This document shows, piece by piece, positions 7,504 through 15,636 of a stretch of DNA of 64,000 bases. The notes beneath the pieces are model-generated. The model saw only the letters and a program-made list of their open reading frames with translations. It did not search any database and was not told the origin of the DNA. Both the position numbers and the translations under genes were made by a program. Origin of the DNA: Pseudomonadota bacterium (GTDB taxonomy: Bacteria; Pseudomonadota; Gammaproteobacteria; Acidithiobacillales; Acidithiobacillaceae); NCBI GenBank assembly GCA_021821885.1, contig JAKARO010000001.1, positions 1-64,000 of the forward strand, in the 5' to 3' direction. Numbering within the stretch: the first letter of the stretch is position 1; every line of letters begins with the position of its first letter.

Positions 7504-8229
7504 ATGAAACATAGCAAAACGCCCAGCGCATGGGCCAAACTGCGCGCGCACGCTTACCGCCTCAGCGGTATTGCCATTATCCCGGTTATATTGCTTGCCC
7601 AGTTCGGCATATTGCCCCTCGTGCTGGCGGACCTCCTGCTCTCTGTTCTGGTTCTGGCGGCACTGGCGGCAAACGCCACCCATGTATTTGCCATTCTTAC
7701 GGGGGACCAGCAGAAACAGCAAACCGAAGGACAGGCATGGAAAGGCACGGCCGTAACGGTCCAGAACGGCTTTCGGTGGGCACGCCAGTTCTGGACGCCG
7801 GATCGCAATCATCCCCTGCGCGAAGTCGGCGCTATCGGCCTGAACCTGGCCCGTTTCCCCGCCCGGATTGCTGGCCGTCAGCCCGGCGGCAGCAAGACGG
7901 GTGCTGGTGGGCATAAAAAGCCCGCGTCCAGCGGTTCCGATGACGAAGGCGAAGGTGAACCGCCTGCACATCTGCCCCTCATCTGGACCACTCATGATCT
8001 GGCGGCCACCCTTGCGGTAAGTGCCAAGACGCTACAGAACCAGCCGCCGCATCATCTACCCCCCGCTATCCGCATCCCCGGCTGCCGTGGCCCACGTTAT
8101 CGTCTTCAGGATGTGATGGCATGGCTGGATGGCTTTTCTGCTGAACAACGCCCGGCCAGGCCTTTGCCCCGCAAAGTCAGGGGTCGCCCCAGAATTGCCC
8201 TGTCTTTGGGCAACGGGGGTGTGGCATGA
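7504..8229 (+). CDS. Membrane-anchored protein with C-terminal helix-turn-helix
   Basis: This 241-residue protein has two adjoining hydrophobic segments (about residues 22-38 and 40-58), a soluble linker rich in Gly/Ser/Glu, and a C-terminal region. That region (WTTHDLAATLAVSAKTLQ, then PGCRGPRYRLQDVMAWLD) resembles MerR/excisionase-type winged helix-turn-helix domains. A GRPR segment follows at the end. ATG at 7504 is preferred over 7492 because GGGG lies about 7 bases upstream and nothing suitable precedes 7492. Its stop overlaps the primase-helicase start (ATGA). A membrane-tethered DNA binder next to an origin could position or regulate the replicon (inference). Confidence 0.7.
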   Translation: MKHSKTPSAWAKLRAHAYRLSGIAIIPVILLAQFGILPLVLADLLLSVLVLAALAANATHVFAILTGDQQKQQTEGQAWKGTAVTVQNGFRWARQFWTPDRNHPLREVGAIGLNLARFPARIAGRQPGGSKTGAGGHKKPASSGSDDEGEGEPPAHLPLIWTTHDLAATLAVSAKTLQNQPPHHLPPAIRIPGCRGPRYRLQDVMAWLDGFSAEQRPARPLPRKVRGRPRIALSLGNGGVA

Positions 8230-10916
8230 AGACCGTTGCGGAACTTGTAGCAGAAGACCTGGCCCGTTCCGGGCTAACGCTGGACGACATGCAGGGCAAG
8301 GTGCTGACACATTTTGACGTGCAGCATGTGCTTGGAACGGATAATACCCCCGGTGCGTCGGGGGGATACAGTATCCCGTACCGCCGTTTCACGGGCGAGG
8401 GTGTCGTGGAAAACGGGCAGCCCTTTCTGCGGGTGCGGCTGGTCGGACCCCATTCCCCAGAAACGCCCCGCTATCTTTCCCGTCCCGACACCACGGCGCA
8501 CCTGTACGTCCCGCCGCAGCTTCTGGAGGCGCTTCGGGACAGCAAGGTTGGGAAGACCCTCATTATTACCGAAGGGGAAAAGAAGGCCGTGTCCGCGTGC
8601 AAGGCAGGCTTCCCCGCGGTGGCGCTGGCGGGCATCCAGATGTTCCGGGACTTCCGGGATAAGAACCATCTGGCCCCGGAAATACGCGACATCATACGCC
8701 AGCTTCGCGAAGAAGGCGCCATCGATACCGTGGTTGTCGTGTATGACAGCAACGGGAGGCCCATGACCAAGGCCACTATGCCCAAAAATGCGGCTGAATT
8801 TGGCAAGGGCCGGGAAACGCATGCGGTCGGGGGTGGACAACACGTACTGAATCCCGATGTGTACAAAGCGGGCCGCAAGCTGGCCCAGCTTATCCGCGAA
8901 ACCTTTAACGGGTTGCCCGTCGCGGTTACATGGGTACATCCTGCGCTTGAGGCGGTCAAGGGGCCGCGCGGCGGACACAGCCTGGTGTTAACAGACAAAA
9001 GCCGGGGCATCGACGACGCGCTTATCGGGGGGGGCGGCGAGGAAATAGCGGCGCTGATAAAGGACGCCGCTCACGACGCTGAAGCCCTCAGGCCGGATGC
9101 GGAAAACGAGGGTTATATTCCCCTTGGAACCCTCAACAGGGGTCTGGACATTGCCCTCTGGTCAAAACGGTCAGAAAATTTGATCACATTACCTGGGAAA
9201 GAATTGGTCAACATCAGCACGCTAACCCTCATAGCGGGCAGCTCTTTCCTGGAAACGCATTTCATCAAAATGGACAAGCAAGGCAACGTCAGCATCGATA
9301 ACCAGCGGGCGGCGCGGGCCATTGCGGACGATTGCAGCCTGAATGGCCGGTTCAATGAAGCGGATCGCGTGTTCGGGACCGGCACGTGGCAGGGCGACGA
9401 CGGGGGCTTGATCATCAATTCAGACGATGGCGCGTACAGGCAGGATGGGACCACCGTGCCCCGCATCGCCGTTGGCCGGAAAGCCATCTACACCCGCGAG
9501 GGCACTTATCCTCCACCCGCGTTCCGCGAGGTATCCGACGCGAACTACAAGGCAGTTATACAGAAGATCAGTTCCTCGCTCAGGCAGTGGCGGTATGCCT
9601 CAGAGGTGGGTGATGATCTGGTGATGGGCTGGATGGTGATGTCGGTGTTCCTGGGGGCCATGACATCGCGCCCCTCGCTGTGGCTGGTGGCCCCTCGCGG
9701 GTCCGGCAAGACGCAGTTGGCCCGATTCATCAAATCCTGCCTGGGCGGGTACGCATGGCATACGGACATGGCGAAGGAATCCACCGGGGCCGGTATCCGG
9801 CAGATGCTGCAGCGGTCGTCCAGTCCTTGCATCATGGATGAAATGGAAAAGGACAACACGGACGGCATGTACGTCAACGGCGAGCGGGCCACGGCGGCGA
9901 TTCTCAGCCTGCTGCGTAGTGGATACTCGGCGGATTCCGATGTGCGCAAAGGCACGGCGGACCAGACGGGCAAGAGCTTCCGGGTCATGACCAGCTTTTG
10001 CTGTGTATCCATTGCCGATCCGGCTTTGGAACCCGCCGATCTGACCCGCATTGCGAAGATTTATCTGAAGCCCATCGACCACAGCGGAAAAATTGGCAAG
10101 CCGCCTGCCCTGTTGAGTAAAGAGGACGCCGCGGCATTCTTCTGGGGTACGATCCAGCGGTGGGAACAGTATCAGGCCATCTTCGCCGAAGTGCGGGACC
10201 AGTGGCTGGCCGTTGCCGGAAACGGCGATGCCCGCGAAGTGGATACCTTCGGCGTACTGCTGGCGGCGGCGCTGGCAGCGCGGAACTGCCCCGTGGATCG
10301 TGTGCGCGGCATGCTGGATATGGCCCTGCCAACTCTCATGGACCAGATTCAGGAAGCCCGCGAGGCATCGCAGGAGGCCAACCTGATCCTGGAGACGTTA
10401 TTGTCCCTGCACATCGAGATCCAGCGGCACGAAACCGACGACCGGGGGAACGGGCGCATCCAGCGGGAAAAAATGTCCGTTGGGCGAGCCCTGCAGGCGG
10501 CGATTGCGGTGCGAAACGGCGACGAGGCGCAGGCGCTCGCAGGCGTAGGCATCAGGCTCACCACAGTGGGCGACCAGCAGTATCTCGCCGTTGCCGGGCG
10601 GCATGCCACCCTCGCCAGCCTGTTCCAGGGCACCCGGTGGCGTAAGGACGGTGCATGGTCGGCTGGCTTGCGTGAGGTTGAAGGGGTGATCCGAAATCAT
10701 CCCGTCAAGCTCGATGGAACGCCCAAAAGATGCACTTTGGTGCCGCTGTCCGCGCTGAACATCGAGGCCGACACGCCCATCAGTGCCGAGGGATCGGTGG
10801 TTGCGTTCCCCGGCCCGAAGAACGGCTTTGGGGCCGCCAGCATGAACCGGGCCGGTCCGCCGTCCGCTTCTGACCATCCCGGCAGCGACCTATGCGAAAC
10901 GGACGTTCCGTTCTAG
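8226..10916 (+). CDS. Toprim-AAA primase-helicase replication protein
   Basis: This 896-residue protein is the likely replication protein of the element. The N-terminal part carries a DUF3854/Toprim-like domain (TLIITEGEKKAVSACKAG near residue 111, catalytic-type Glu; VVVVYDSNGRP near 172). The central part is an AAA/SF3-like ATPase with Walker A PRGSGKTQ (near 491) and Walker B CIMDEME (near 535). This plan is used by plasmid and phage-satellite primase-helicases. The start overlaps the upstream stop by 4 bases, and a strong terminator follows. No separate initiator gene was found, so origin recognition may rest with this protein or the small upstream ones. Confidence 0.88.
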   Translation: MKTVAELVAEDLARSGLTLDDMQGKVLTHFDVQHVLGTDNTPGASGGYSIPYRRFTGEGVVENGQPFLRVRLVGPHSPETPRYLSRPDTTAHLYVPPQLLEALRDSKVGKTLIITEGEKKAVSACKAGFPAVALAGIQMFRDFRDKNHLAPEIRDIIRQLREEGAIDTVVVVYDSNGRPMTKATMPKNAAEFGKGRETHAVGGGQHVLNPDVYKAGRKLAQLIRETFNGLPVAVTWVHPALEAVKGPRGGHSLVLTDKSRGIDDALIGGGGEEIAALIKDAAHDAEALRPDAENEGYIPLGTLNRGLDIALWSKRSENLITLPGKELVNISTLTLIAGSSFLETHFIKMDKQGNVSIDNQRAARAIADDCSLNGRFNEADRVFGTGTWQGDDGGLIINSDDGAYRQDGTTVPRIAVGRKAIYTREGTYPPPAFREVSDANYKAVIQKISSSLRQWRYASEVGDDLVMGWMVMSVFLGAMTSRPSLWLVAPRGSGKTQLARFIKSCLGGYAWHTDMAKESTGAGIRQMLQRSSSPCIMDEMEKDNTDGMYVNGERATAAILSLLRSGYSADSDVRKGTADQTGKSFRVMTSFCCVSIADPALEPADLTRIAKIYLKPIDHSGKIGKPPALLSKEDAAAFFWGTIQRWEQYQAIFAEVRDQWLAVAGNGDAREVDTFGVLLAAALAARNCPVDRVRGMLDMALPTLMDQIQEAREASQEANLILETLLSLHIEIQRHETDDRGNGRIQREKMSVGRALQAAIAVRNGDEAQALAGVGIRLTTVGDQQYLAVAGRHATLASLFQGTRWRKDGAWSAGLREVEGVIRNHPVKLDGTPKRCTLVPLSALNIEADTPISAEGSVVAFPGPKNGFGAASMNRAGPPSASDHPGSDLCETDVPF

Positions 10917-10941
10917 ATTTACCGTAGTTCACCTGGTATTG

Positions 10942-10967
10942 ACCCGCCCTCACCGGCGGGTTTTTTT
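10942..10967 (+). terminator. Rho-independent terminator of the replication module
   Basis: CCCGCC (10943-10948) pairs with GGCGGG (10955-10960), followed directly by seven T (10961-10967). It lies 26 bases after the primase-helicase stop. Confidence 0.9.
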
Positions 10968-11044
10968 GTGTCTGAGGCTGGAGGTGGCAGCCGCAGGTGC
11001 AGGCGGCGAGGCGGCAGGTGGGTGTCACTGGGACGGGGGTTGCA

Positions 11045-11362
11045 GGTAACCTGCCGCGAAAAAGGTAACTGGGCGCGAAAAGGTAACCGGGAAGTAACCA
11101 GTTATTTTTAATTCTTTCATATAGTTAGCACAGCCGGTTACCTGGTTACTTCAGTTACCTGTGAAAATGATACATATGGTGGAAAATTTTTATAGATAAG
11201 ACTGTGGTGGTTATCTATAAAAAATTCCCGCGTATAGGGGAAAACAGGAAGTAACCGAAGTAACCGATGCGTATATGTATCTGTTTTTATTTGTTTTTTA
11301 CTGTTACTTTTTGGTTACTTTTTGGTTGCCTCCCGGCAACCAAAAAGTAACCAGCGGGTTAC
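11045..11362. other. Iteron cluster, probable replication origin (oriV)
   Basis: Thirteen copies of GTAAC or its complement GTTAC occur in about 320 bases, starting at 11046, 11065, 11083, 11094, 11137, 11145, 11154, 11251, 11260, 11303, 11314, 11347 and 11358. The early ones sit in a longer unit, GCGAAAA(A)GGTAAC, repeated 18 bases apart. AT-rich stretches separate the groups. Chance would give about 0.6 copies at equal base frequencies. Position next to the primase-helicase makes an iteron-type origin the best reading. Confidence 0.75.
11312..11353. repeat. 19-bp perfect inverted repeat with 4-base loop
   Basis: TGGTTACTTTTTGGTTGCC (11312-11330), loop TCCC, then its exact complement (11335-11353). 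Each arm carries one iteron core. No T-run follows on either side, so it is not an ordinary terminator. It could extrude as a cruciform or serve as a single-strand priming site. Confidence 0.85.
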
Positions 11363-11965
11363 CGGTGGCAGGCGACGACAGCAGAACAGGCTCAGGCCGC
11401 ACGATTCCGAGGAAGCGGTAGGGTAAAGCACCCCTTTGGGTCAGCACACGGCGGGACGGCCACGGGGAAAAGCCTTTAAGCGGTTTATAAGCTATATCTC
11501 TATTTTATCGACCCCCGGCTGACCGGGAGCGCAGGCGAGCCTTCGGCAAAAGTGGGGGGTCCGTGCTCAGAACCGAAGCCCCCTTGCCGCATGGAAGCCC
11601 AGCAACGGCAGGCAGGGTGGCGACCTCCATTCGGGCGTGATGGCTCTCAGGCAGGATAAAGTTATATCTCTATTTTTTATGTTTAGCCTTAAGAGGGAAC
11701 GCCAGATAAAGTGCTTTTCGTCAGGGTATGGCTTTTCCCGGTGACATCGATGTTGGCCCCCTCATTTCCCCGGAAGCGTTATCGGGACTGGCTCTGCTTC
11801 GGACCGGGGAAGGCCGGGTATCAGACGGCCCTCCCCGTACTCCCGTTGGTGGCAGGGGCGGTTCGATACCGCTTCCGCCTGCACCTGGCAGTCCCCCTTC
11901 TTCCTGACGGTTTACCCCTGACATGCGCCTTGCCAGCCACAAGCTGCGGTCAAACCCCGCCAGCG
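11363..11965. other. Non-coding stretch between origin and integrase
   Basis: About 600 bases without a convincing gene; short frames at 11711-12229 and 11721-11969 lack motifs. It holds AGCTATATCTCTA (11490-11502) and AGTTATATCTCTA (11660-11672), near-identical to AGCTATACCTCTA at 6777-6789. On the minus strand TATCCTGC (11651-11658) fits the IncP-type oriT nick consensus YATCCTGY, but no relaxase gene is in the window. Confidence 0.45.
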
Positions 11966-12951
11966 TCACCCGATAAGCTTCACCAGATCTTCCGGTTTCA
12001 GGTGGGTGTACCGCTTCAGCATTTGCATGTTCTTGTGTCCGGTGATGGCGGCGACCTGCATCGGATTCAGGCCCTTTTCAAACAGGCGGCTGGTAGCTTC
12101 GTGCCTCAAGTCATGAAAAGTCAGGCCTTCGATGCCGGCCTTTTTCACGGCCTTGTTATAACTGGCCCGCATTCCTTCTGGCGTATAGGTCCAGACGCGG
12201 CCATCCAGATTTCGTGGCATGTCACGTAGCGTTTGCAGGGCCCTGGTGGTCAGAGGCACGACCCGCCTCTCGCCATTTTTCGTGTCATCCAGTGTTGTGG
12301 TGCGCTGTGCCAGATTCACCTTGTCCCAGGTCAGTCCCATGATCTCACCTTGCCGCATGGCCGTCTCAATGGCGAGAGTGACAATGGCAGCGAGTTCCGG
12401 ATTCAGGGCACGGCAGGCGTTAAGCAGCCGTTCATCTTCGTCACCCACCAGGCGACGGTCACGGCCTCTGGGCAGTTTGGGTTTACGCACAAGCTCTGCA
12501 GGGTTGCTGAGGGCTTCCATGCCCCACTCGGTACGCGCCACGTTGAACAGGTGGGACAATAGGGCCAGGTGTTGGCGGATTTGCCCTCGGCTTCCATGTC
12601 GCGCATGACGGAAGCAATGTCCCGGCCACGAATGGTGGCCAGAAACATTTGGGCTATTGGGCGTGATTGCCAGAGGTGCAGGACGCTAATTTCCTGGCGG
12701 CGCCCCTTTTTTGCGGGGACGACTTCCTCGGCATAACGGGCAAGAGCTTCCCCCAGCGTCGTGCTTTCGCTTTCCCCGCGATCACGCCACACCCCGCGTT
12801 CCATTTCTGACTCGATGATGGTTGCCCATGCCTGGGCATCCGCCCTGGTTCGGAAGGTTTTCGTCTGGGGCGGATATCCCTTGCGCTGAATCTGCACCTG
12901 ATAGCCAATGACGATGCCGTCACGGTCTTTTCTGGGTCGGATGGATGCCAT
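11966..12951 (-). pseudogene. int: Tyrosine recombinase/integrase, frameshifted
   Basis: The island's integrase reads from tRNA-Met inwards. The first frame (start 12951, GAGGG upstream) encodes the arm-binding and SAM-like core-binding part (GYQVQIQRKGYPPQTKTFRT, then ALARYAEEVVPAKKGRRQ). Near 12565-12575 the frame changes, and homologues appear to have about four more codons there, so a short deletion is likely. The second frame encodes the full catalytic domain: Arg in ETAMRQGEIMGL, HDLRHEATSRLF, AAITGHKNMQ and the Tyr of KRYTH. All catalytic residues are present, but the two halves are out of frame. Confidence 0.88.
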
Positions 12952-13022
12952 TTTTGCCCTCATTTTGGATGCCCTGCCTGGGCACAGTTGGGCACAATTT
13001 GGGCAAAAAATCAATTTGGCGC

Positions 13023-13053
13023 AAAAAAAGCACCTAGACATTTGCCTAAGTGC
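13023..13053 (-). terminator. Terminator downstream of tRNA-Met
   Basis: On the minus strand GCACTTAG pairs with CTAGGTGC (one mismatch, 13030-13053) and is followed by seven T (13029-13023). It lies 10 bases beyond the tRNA CCA end and so sits inside or beside the attachment junction. Confidence 0.8.
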
Positions 13054-13063
13054 TTGATTTACT

Positions 13064-13140
13064 TGGTGGCGCTTCAGGGACTCGAACCCCGGACACGCGG
13101 ATTATGATTCCGCTGCTCTAACCAACTGAGCTAAAGCGCC
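13064..13140 (-). tRNA. tRNA-Met (CAT anticodon)
   Basis: The complement of this stretch folds as a 77-base cloverleaf: acceptor GGCGCTT/AAGCGCC, D arm AGCTCAGTTGGTTAGAGC, anticodon stem GCGGA/TCCGC with loop ATCATAA giving CAT, T arm GGGTTCGAGTCCC, and encoded CCA. The CAT anticodon could also mark tRNA-Ile with modified C34, but the body resembles elongator tRNA-Met. It is the integration target of the island. Confidence 0.95.
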
Positions 13141-13221
13141 ATCGGTAGGCGATTAAATCCCGAACCCCCATTTCCTGTCAAGGGAAAGGAATACTTCCTG
13201 AAAAAGGATTTCCCAGGCTGG

Positions 13222-14001
13222 TTACACCAGGAGTCGCCGCCGGAAAAGCCGGAGGGAAAGGGTATAGCCGGCGAGGGCAAATCCTCCCAGTACCAGGAGA
13301 TGGATCCAGGCATCCTGGGGGAGCCGGCCCGTCAGCAGTGGACGCAGAAGCAAGACGGCATGGGTCAGAGGAAGAGCCAGAGCAATCTCGCGAACTGGCA
13401 GGGGCAGGGTATGAATCGGATAAAAAACCCCACAGAACAGGAACATCGGTGTTACGCCAAGAGTAAAGTAGTACATGAAAAAATCATAGCTTCGCGCAAT
13501 GGCGGTAAAGCAGAGGGCAATCGCGGAAAAGGAGAGGCCCACCAGGAATATTACGGGAATGGCAAGAAACAGCCACCGCCAGCTGATAGCCCCGAAACCG
13601 CTCGACACAATGATAATTGCCATCGCGCTGATCAGACCTTTCACGGCACACCAGAGGAGCTCTCCGCCCAGAATGTCGGCAATCTCCATTGGAGTGGCCA
13701 AAATGGCAGCATAAGTCTGCTGGATGCTCAGGCGGGTATAGGCCGAGTACAGCCCCTCGAAAGTGGCCGTATTCATGACGCTGCTGGCCGTGATACCCGA
13801 GGCGATAAAGGTCATGTAGGGGAGATTTTCCATTTTCCCTACAAAATGGCCCAGACCATAGCCCAGAGCCAGCAGATAGAGAAGGGGATCGCCAAAATTG
13901 CCCAGCAGGCTTGGTATCAGCAGTTTGCGCCAGACCAGAAAATTCCGGCTGAGCAGGGCAAGGGCTCCCCGCCCCGGCCACCAGCGCGTGTGGGCCGTCA
14001 T
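13222..14001 (-). CDS. ABC-2 type permease, NodJ-like
   Basis: This 259-residue inner-membrane protein has about six hydrophobic segments, among them LIPSLLGNFGDPLLYLLALG near the start and FFMYYFTLGVTPMFLFCG, PLTHAVLLLRPLLTG in the second half, typical of ABC-2 exporters of the NodJ group. It should form the channel for the ATPase encoded just upstream, with which it overlaps by 4 bases (ATGA). The substrate cannot be inferred; NodIJ proper exports lipochitooligosaccharides, but many relatives sit outside nodulating bacteria. Confidence 0.88.
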   Translation of the reverse strand: MTAHTRWWPGRGALALLSRNFLVWRKLLIPSLLGNFGDPLLYLLALGYGLGHFVGKMENLPYMTFIASGITASSVMNTATFEGLYSAYTRLSIQQTYAAILATPMEIADILGGELLWCAVKGLISAMAIIIVSSGFGAISWRWLFLAIPVIFLVGLSFSAIALCFTAIARSYDFFMYYFTLGVTPMFLFCGVFYPIHTLPLPVREIALALPLTHAVLLLRPLLTGRLPQDAWIHLLVLGGFALAGYTLSLRLFRRRLLV

Positions 14002-14930
14002 GGATTTTCCTCCTCTCGCAGTTCCCGTCCTGTCAGGCGCAGGAACACATCTTCCAGCGTTGCCTGGCGGGATAGAAGACGCAAGCTGGAATTCCCGGAA
14101 AAATAGGCCCGCACGGCAGACAGGTCGGGCCCATAGAGCAGCAGGGTATCACCTGCCCGCTCGCTGGCTGCCACCCGCCCCCGGTGCCATCCTTCAGAAT
14201 CGGGAGGCATCCCATCCTGCCGTCGCACTTCCAGCACCTCTCCCGGAATGTGGGTCCGGATCAGGTCTGCGGGAGTGTCTTCTGCAAGCAGACGGCCATG
14301 GTCAATGATCCCGACCCTGTCGGCCAGCCGCTCCGCCTCATCCAGATAGTGGGTCGTCAGCAGGAGCGTTACGCCCTGGCGCCGGAGATCCCGCAGCCGC
14401 TGCCAGACAAGATGTCTGGCCTGTGGATCCAGGCCAGTACTGGGTTCATCCAGCAGCAGGAGCCGGGGCTGGTGTATAAGTGCCCTGGCAATCGTCAGGC
14501 GCCGTTTCATCCCACCCGATAGCGCCTGGATGGGGCGATGTGCCGCTTCCTGGAGAGCGACGAACGTCAGAAGTTCCGCCATCCGCTGCTGTACTACTTT
14601 TGGAGACAGCCCGTAATACCGTCCATACACCCGGAGGTTTTCGGAGACCGTAAAATCAGGGTCAAGATTGTCGCTCTGGGGAACGATACCCATGACCCCC
14701 CGCCCACCCCCGGGCCACTCGCCGACGGGACGGCCATCCAGCAGAATTTCTCCGCCATCCAGCGGTGTCAGTCCCTGGATCGCACGGATCGTCGTACTTT
14801 TCCCTGCCCCGTTGGGTCCCAGAAGGGCATAGCATTCGCCCGGAGCAATCTGAAGGCTGAGTCCAGCAAGAACCGGGTGTCCGGCATAGCATTTGCGCAG
14901 CGCACGCAGTTCAAGCCGCGCCAAATTCAC
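13998..14930 (-). CDS. ABC transporter ATP-binding protein, NodI-like
   Basis: This 310-residue ATPase powers the partner permease. It shows Walker A GPNGAGKST (near residue 38), Q-loop VPQSDNLD, signature LSGGMKRRL, Walker B LLLLDEPSTGLD and the H-loop in LLTTHYLDEA. The C-terminal extension of about 90 residues is usual for the CcmA/NodI exporter group. Its end overlaps the permease by 4 bases and its start overlaps the upstream hydrolase by 20, so the four minus-strand genes from 15,959 form one operon. Confidence 0.92.
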   Translation of the reverse strand: MNLARLELRALRKCYAGHPVLAGLSLQIAPGECYALLGPNGAGKSTTIRAIQGLTPLDGGEILLDGRPVGEWPGGGRGVMGIVPQSDNLDPDFTVSENLRVYGRYYGLSPKVVQQRMAELLTFVALQEAAHRPIQALSGGMKRRLTIARALIHQPRLLLLDEPSTGLDPQARHLVWQRLRDLRRQGVTLLLTTHYLDEAERLADRVGIIDHGRLLAEDTPADLIRTHIPGEVLEVRRQDGMPPDSEGWHRGRVAASERAGDTLLLYGPDLSAVRAYFSGNSSLRLLSRQATLEDVFLRLTGRELREEENP

Positions 14931-15636
14931 GGCAGGGAGAAGTTGCAGCTACAGCCTGGGCACCACTAGCCAGATGTTCCAGCAGCACCTTCTGGAGGGC
15001 GTTAAGCTGGCCATGAAAAAAATGGTCTGCCGGAAGATGGATCTGGCCGGGGGAAACAGGCAGGCCGGCCACCCAGGAGGAAACTGTCTCCTCAGGGACC
15101 AGCTCGTCCAGTTCCCCCTGTATCAGGGTCCAGGGGCAGGACGGGACGGGAACGGAAGAAAAATCAAAAAGATTGACGGGAGGAGCCACTGTCACAAGAC
15201 GCCGGATCCGGGAATCACGGCTGGCGGCCTGGTAGGCCACATAGGCACCGAAAGAGAAACCAGCCAGCCATATATCAAACCCCGGCCTGCGGGAAGAAAC
15301 CCAGTCCAGCGCAGCAAGGCAGTCCTCTACCTCCCCCCGGCCATCATCGTATGTCCCGGTGCTTTTCCCCACTCCCCGGAAATTGAAGCGTAAAGAGGGA
15401 ATACCCAGCAGGTTGCACGTTCTGCTCAGATAATGGACTACCTTGTTGCTGAAGGTTCCGCCATATAGTGGATGTGGGTGGAGAATAACGGCCACAGCAC
15501 CACGGGTCTCCTTTTCCGGACAGGCTGTCAGCCCTTCCAGGAGCCCGGCGGGCCCAGGGATTGAGACAGCTTCTCCGATGCATTCAAGAGCCAGTTCCTG
15601 GCCATCGTAGAGATGGCTGCGGTCAATGGGAAGCAT
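14911..15636 (-). CDS. Alpha/beta hydrolase, HPHP-type
   Basis: This 241-residue cytoplasmic enzyme has the HPHPLYGGT motif (oxyanion region, near residue 53), LRFNFRGVGKSTG, the nucleophile elbow GFSFGAY (Ser near 125), an acid-site region QGELDELVP and a final ADHFFHGQL with the catalytic His. This is the family of uncharacterised hydrolases annotated near PhaC/YheT-like enzymes. The substrate is unknown. It overlaps the ABC ATPase gene downstream, and its ATG overlaps the ferredoxin stop (TGATG). Confidence 0.88.
   Translation of the reverse strand: MLPIDRSHLYDGQELALECIGEAVSIPGPAGLLEGLTACPEKETRGAVAVILHPHPLYGGTFSNKVVHYLSRTCNLLGIPSLRFNFRGVGKSTGTYDDGRGEVEDCLAALDWVSSRRPGFDIWLAGFSFGAYVAYQAASRDSRIRRLVTVAPPVNLFDFSSVPVPSCPWTLIQGELDELVPEETVSSWVAGLPVSPGQIHLPADHFFHGQLNALQKVLLEHLASGAQAVAATSPCREFGAA

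Larger units (their letters stand above)
1..13063. mobile_element. Integrated genomic island (right part) ending at tRNA-Met
   Basis: The stretch ends at the 3' end of tRNA-Met with a tyrosine integrase beside it, the usual layout of a tRNA-targeted integrative element. It holds restriction, toxin-antitoxin and plasmid-type replication genes and several broken genes, while everything to the right is conserved core genome. The integrase reading frame is broken, so the element may be fixed. The left border, and the duplicated tRNA end expected there, were not seen and are probably outside the window. Whether hsdR belongs to the same element is inferred from position only. Confidence 0.65.

Noticed and set aside
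11045-11362. CRISPR-like array in the repeat cluster
   Set aside because: Units are 5-6 base cores at irregular spacing in both orientations, without equal-length spacers or cas genes. Iterons explain them better.
11721-11969. Small minus-strand frame between origin and integrase
   Set aside because: Low-complexity Pro/Gly/Arg composition, no motif and no good start signal.
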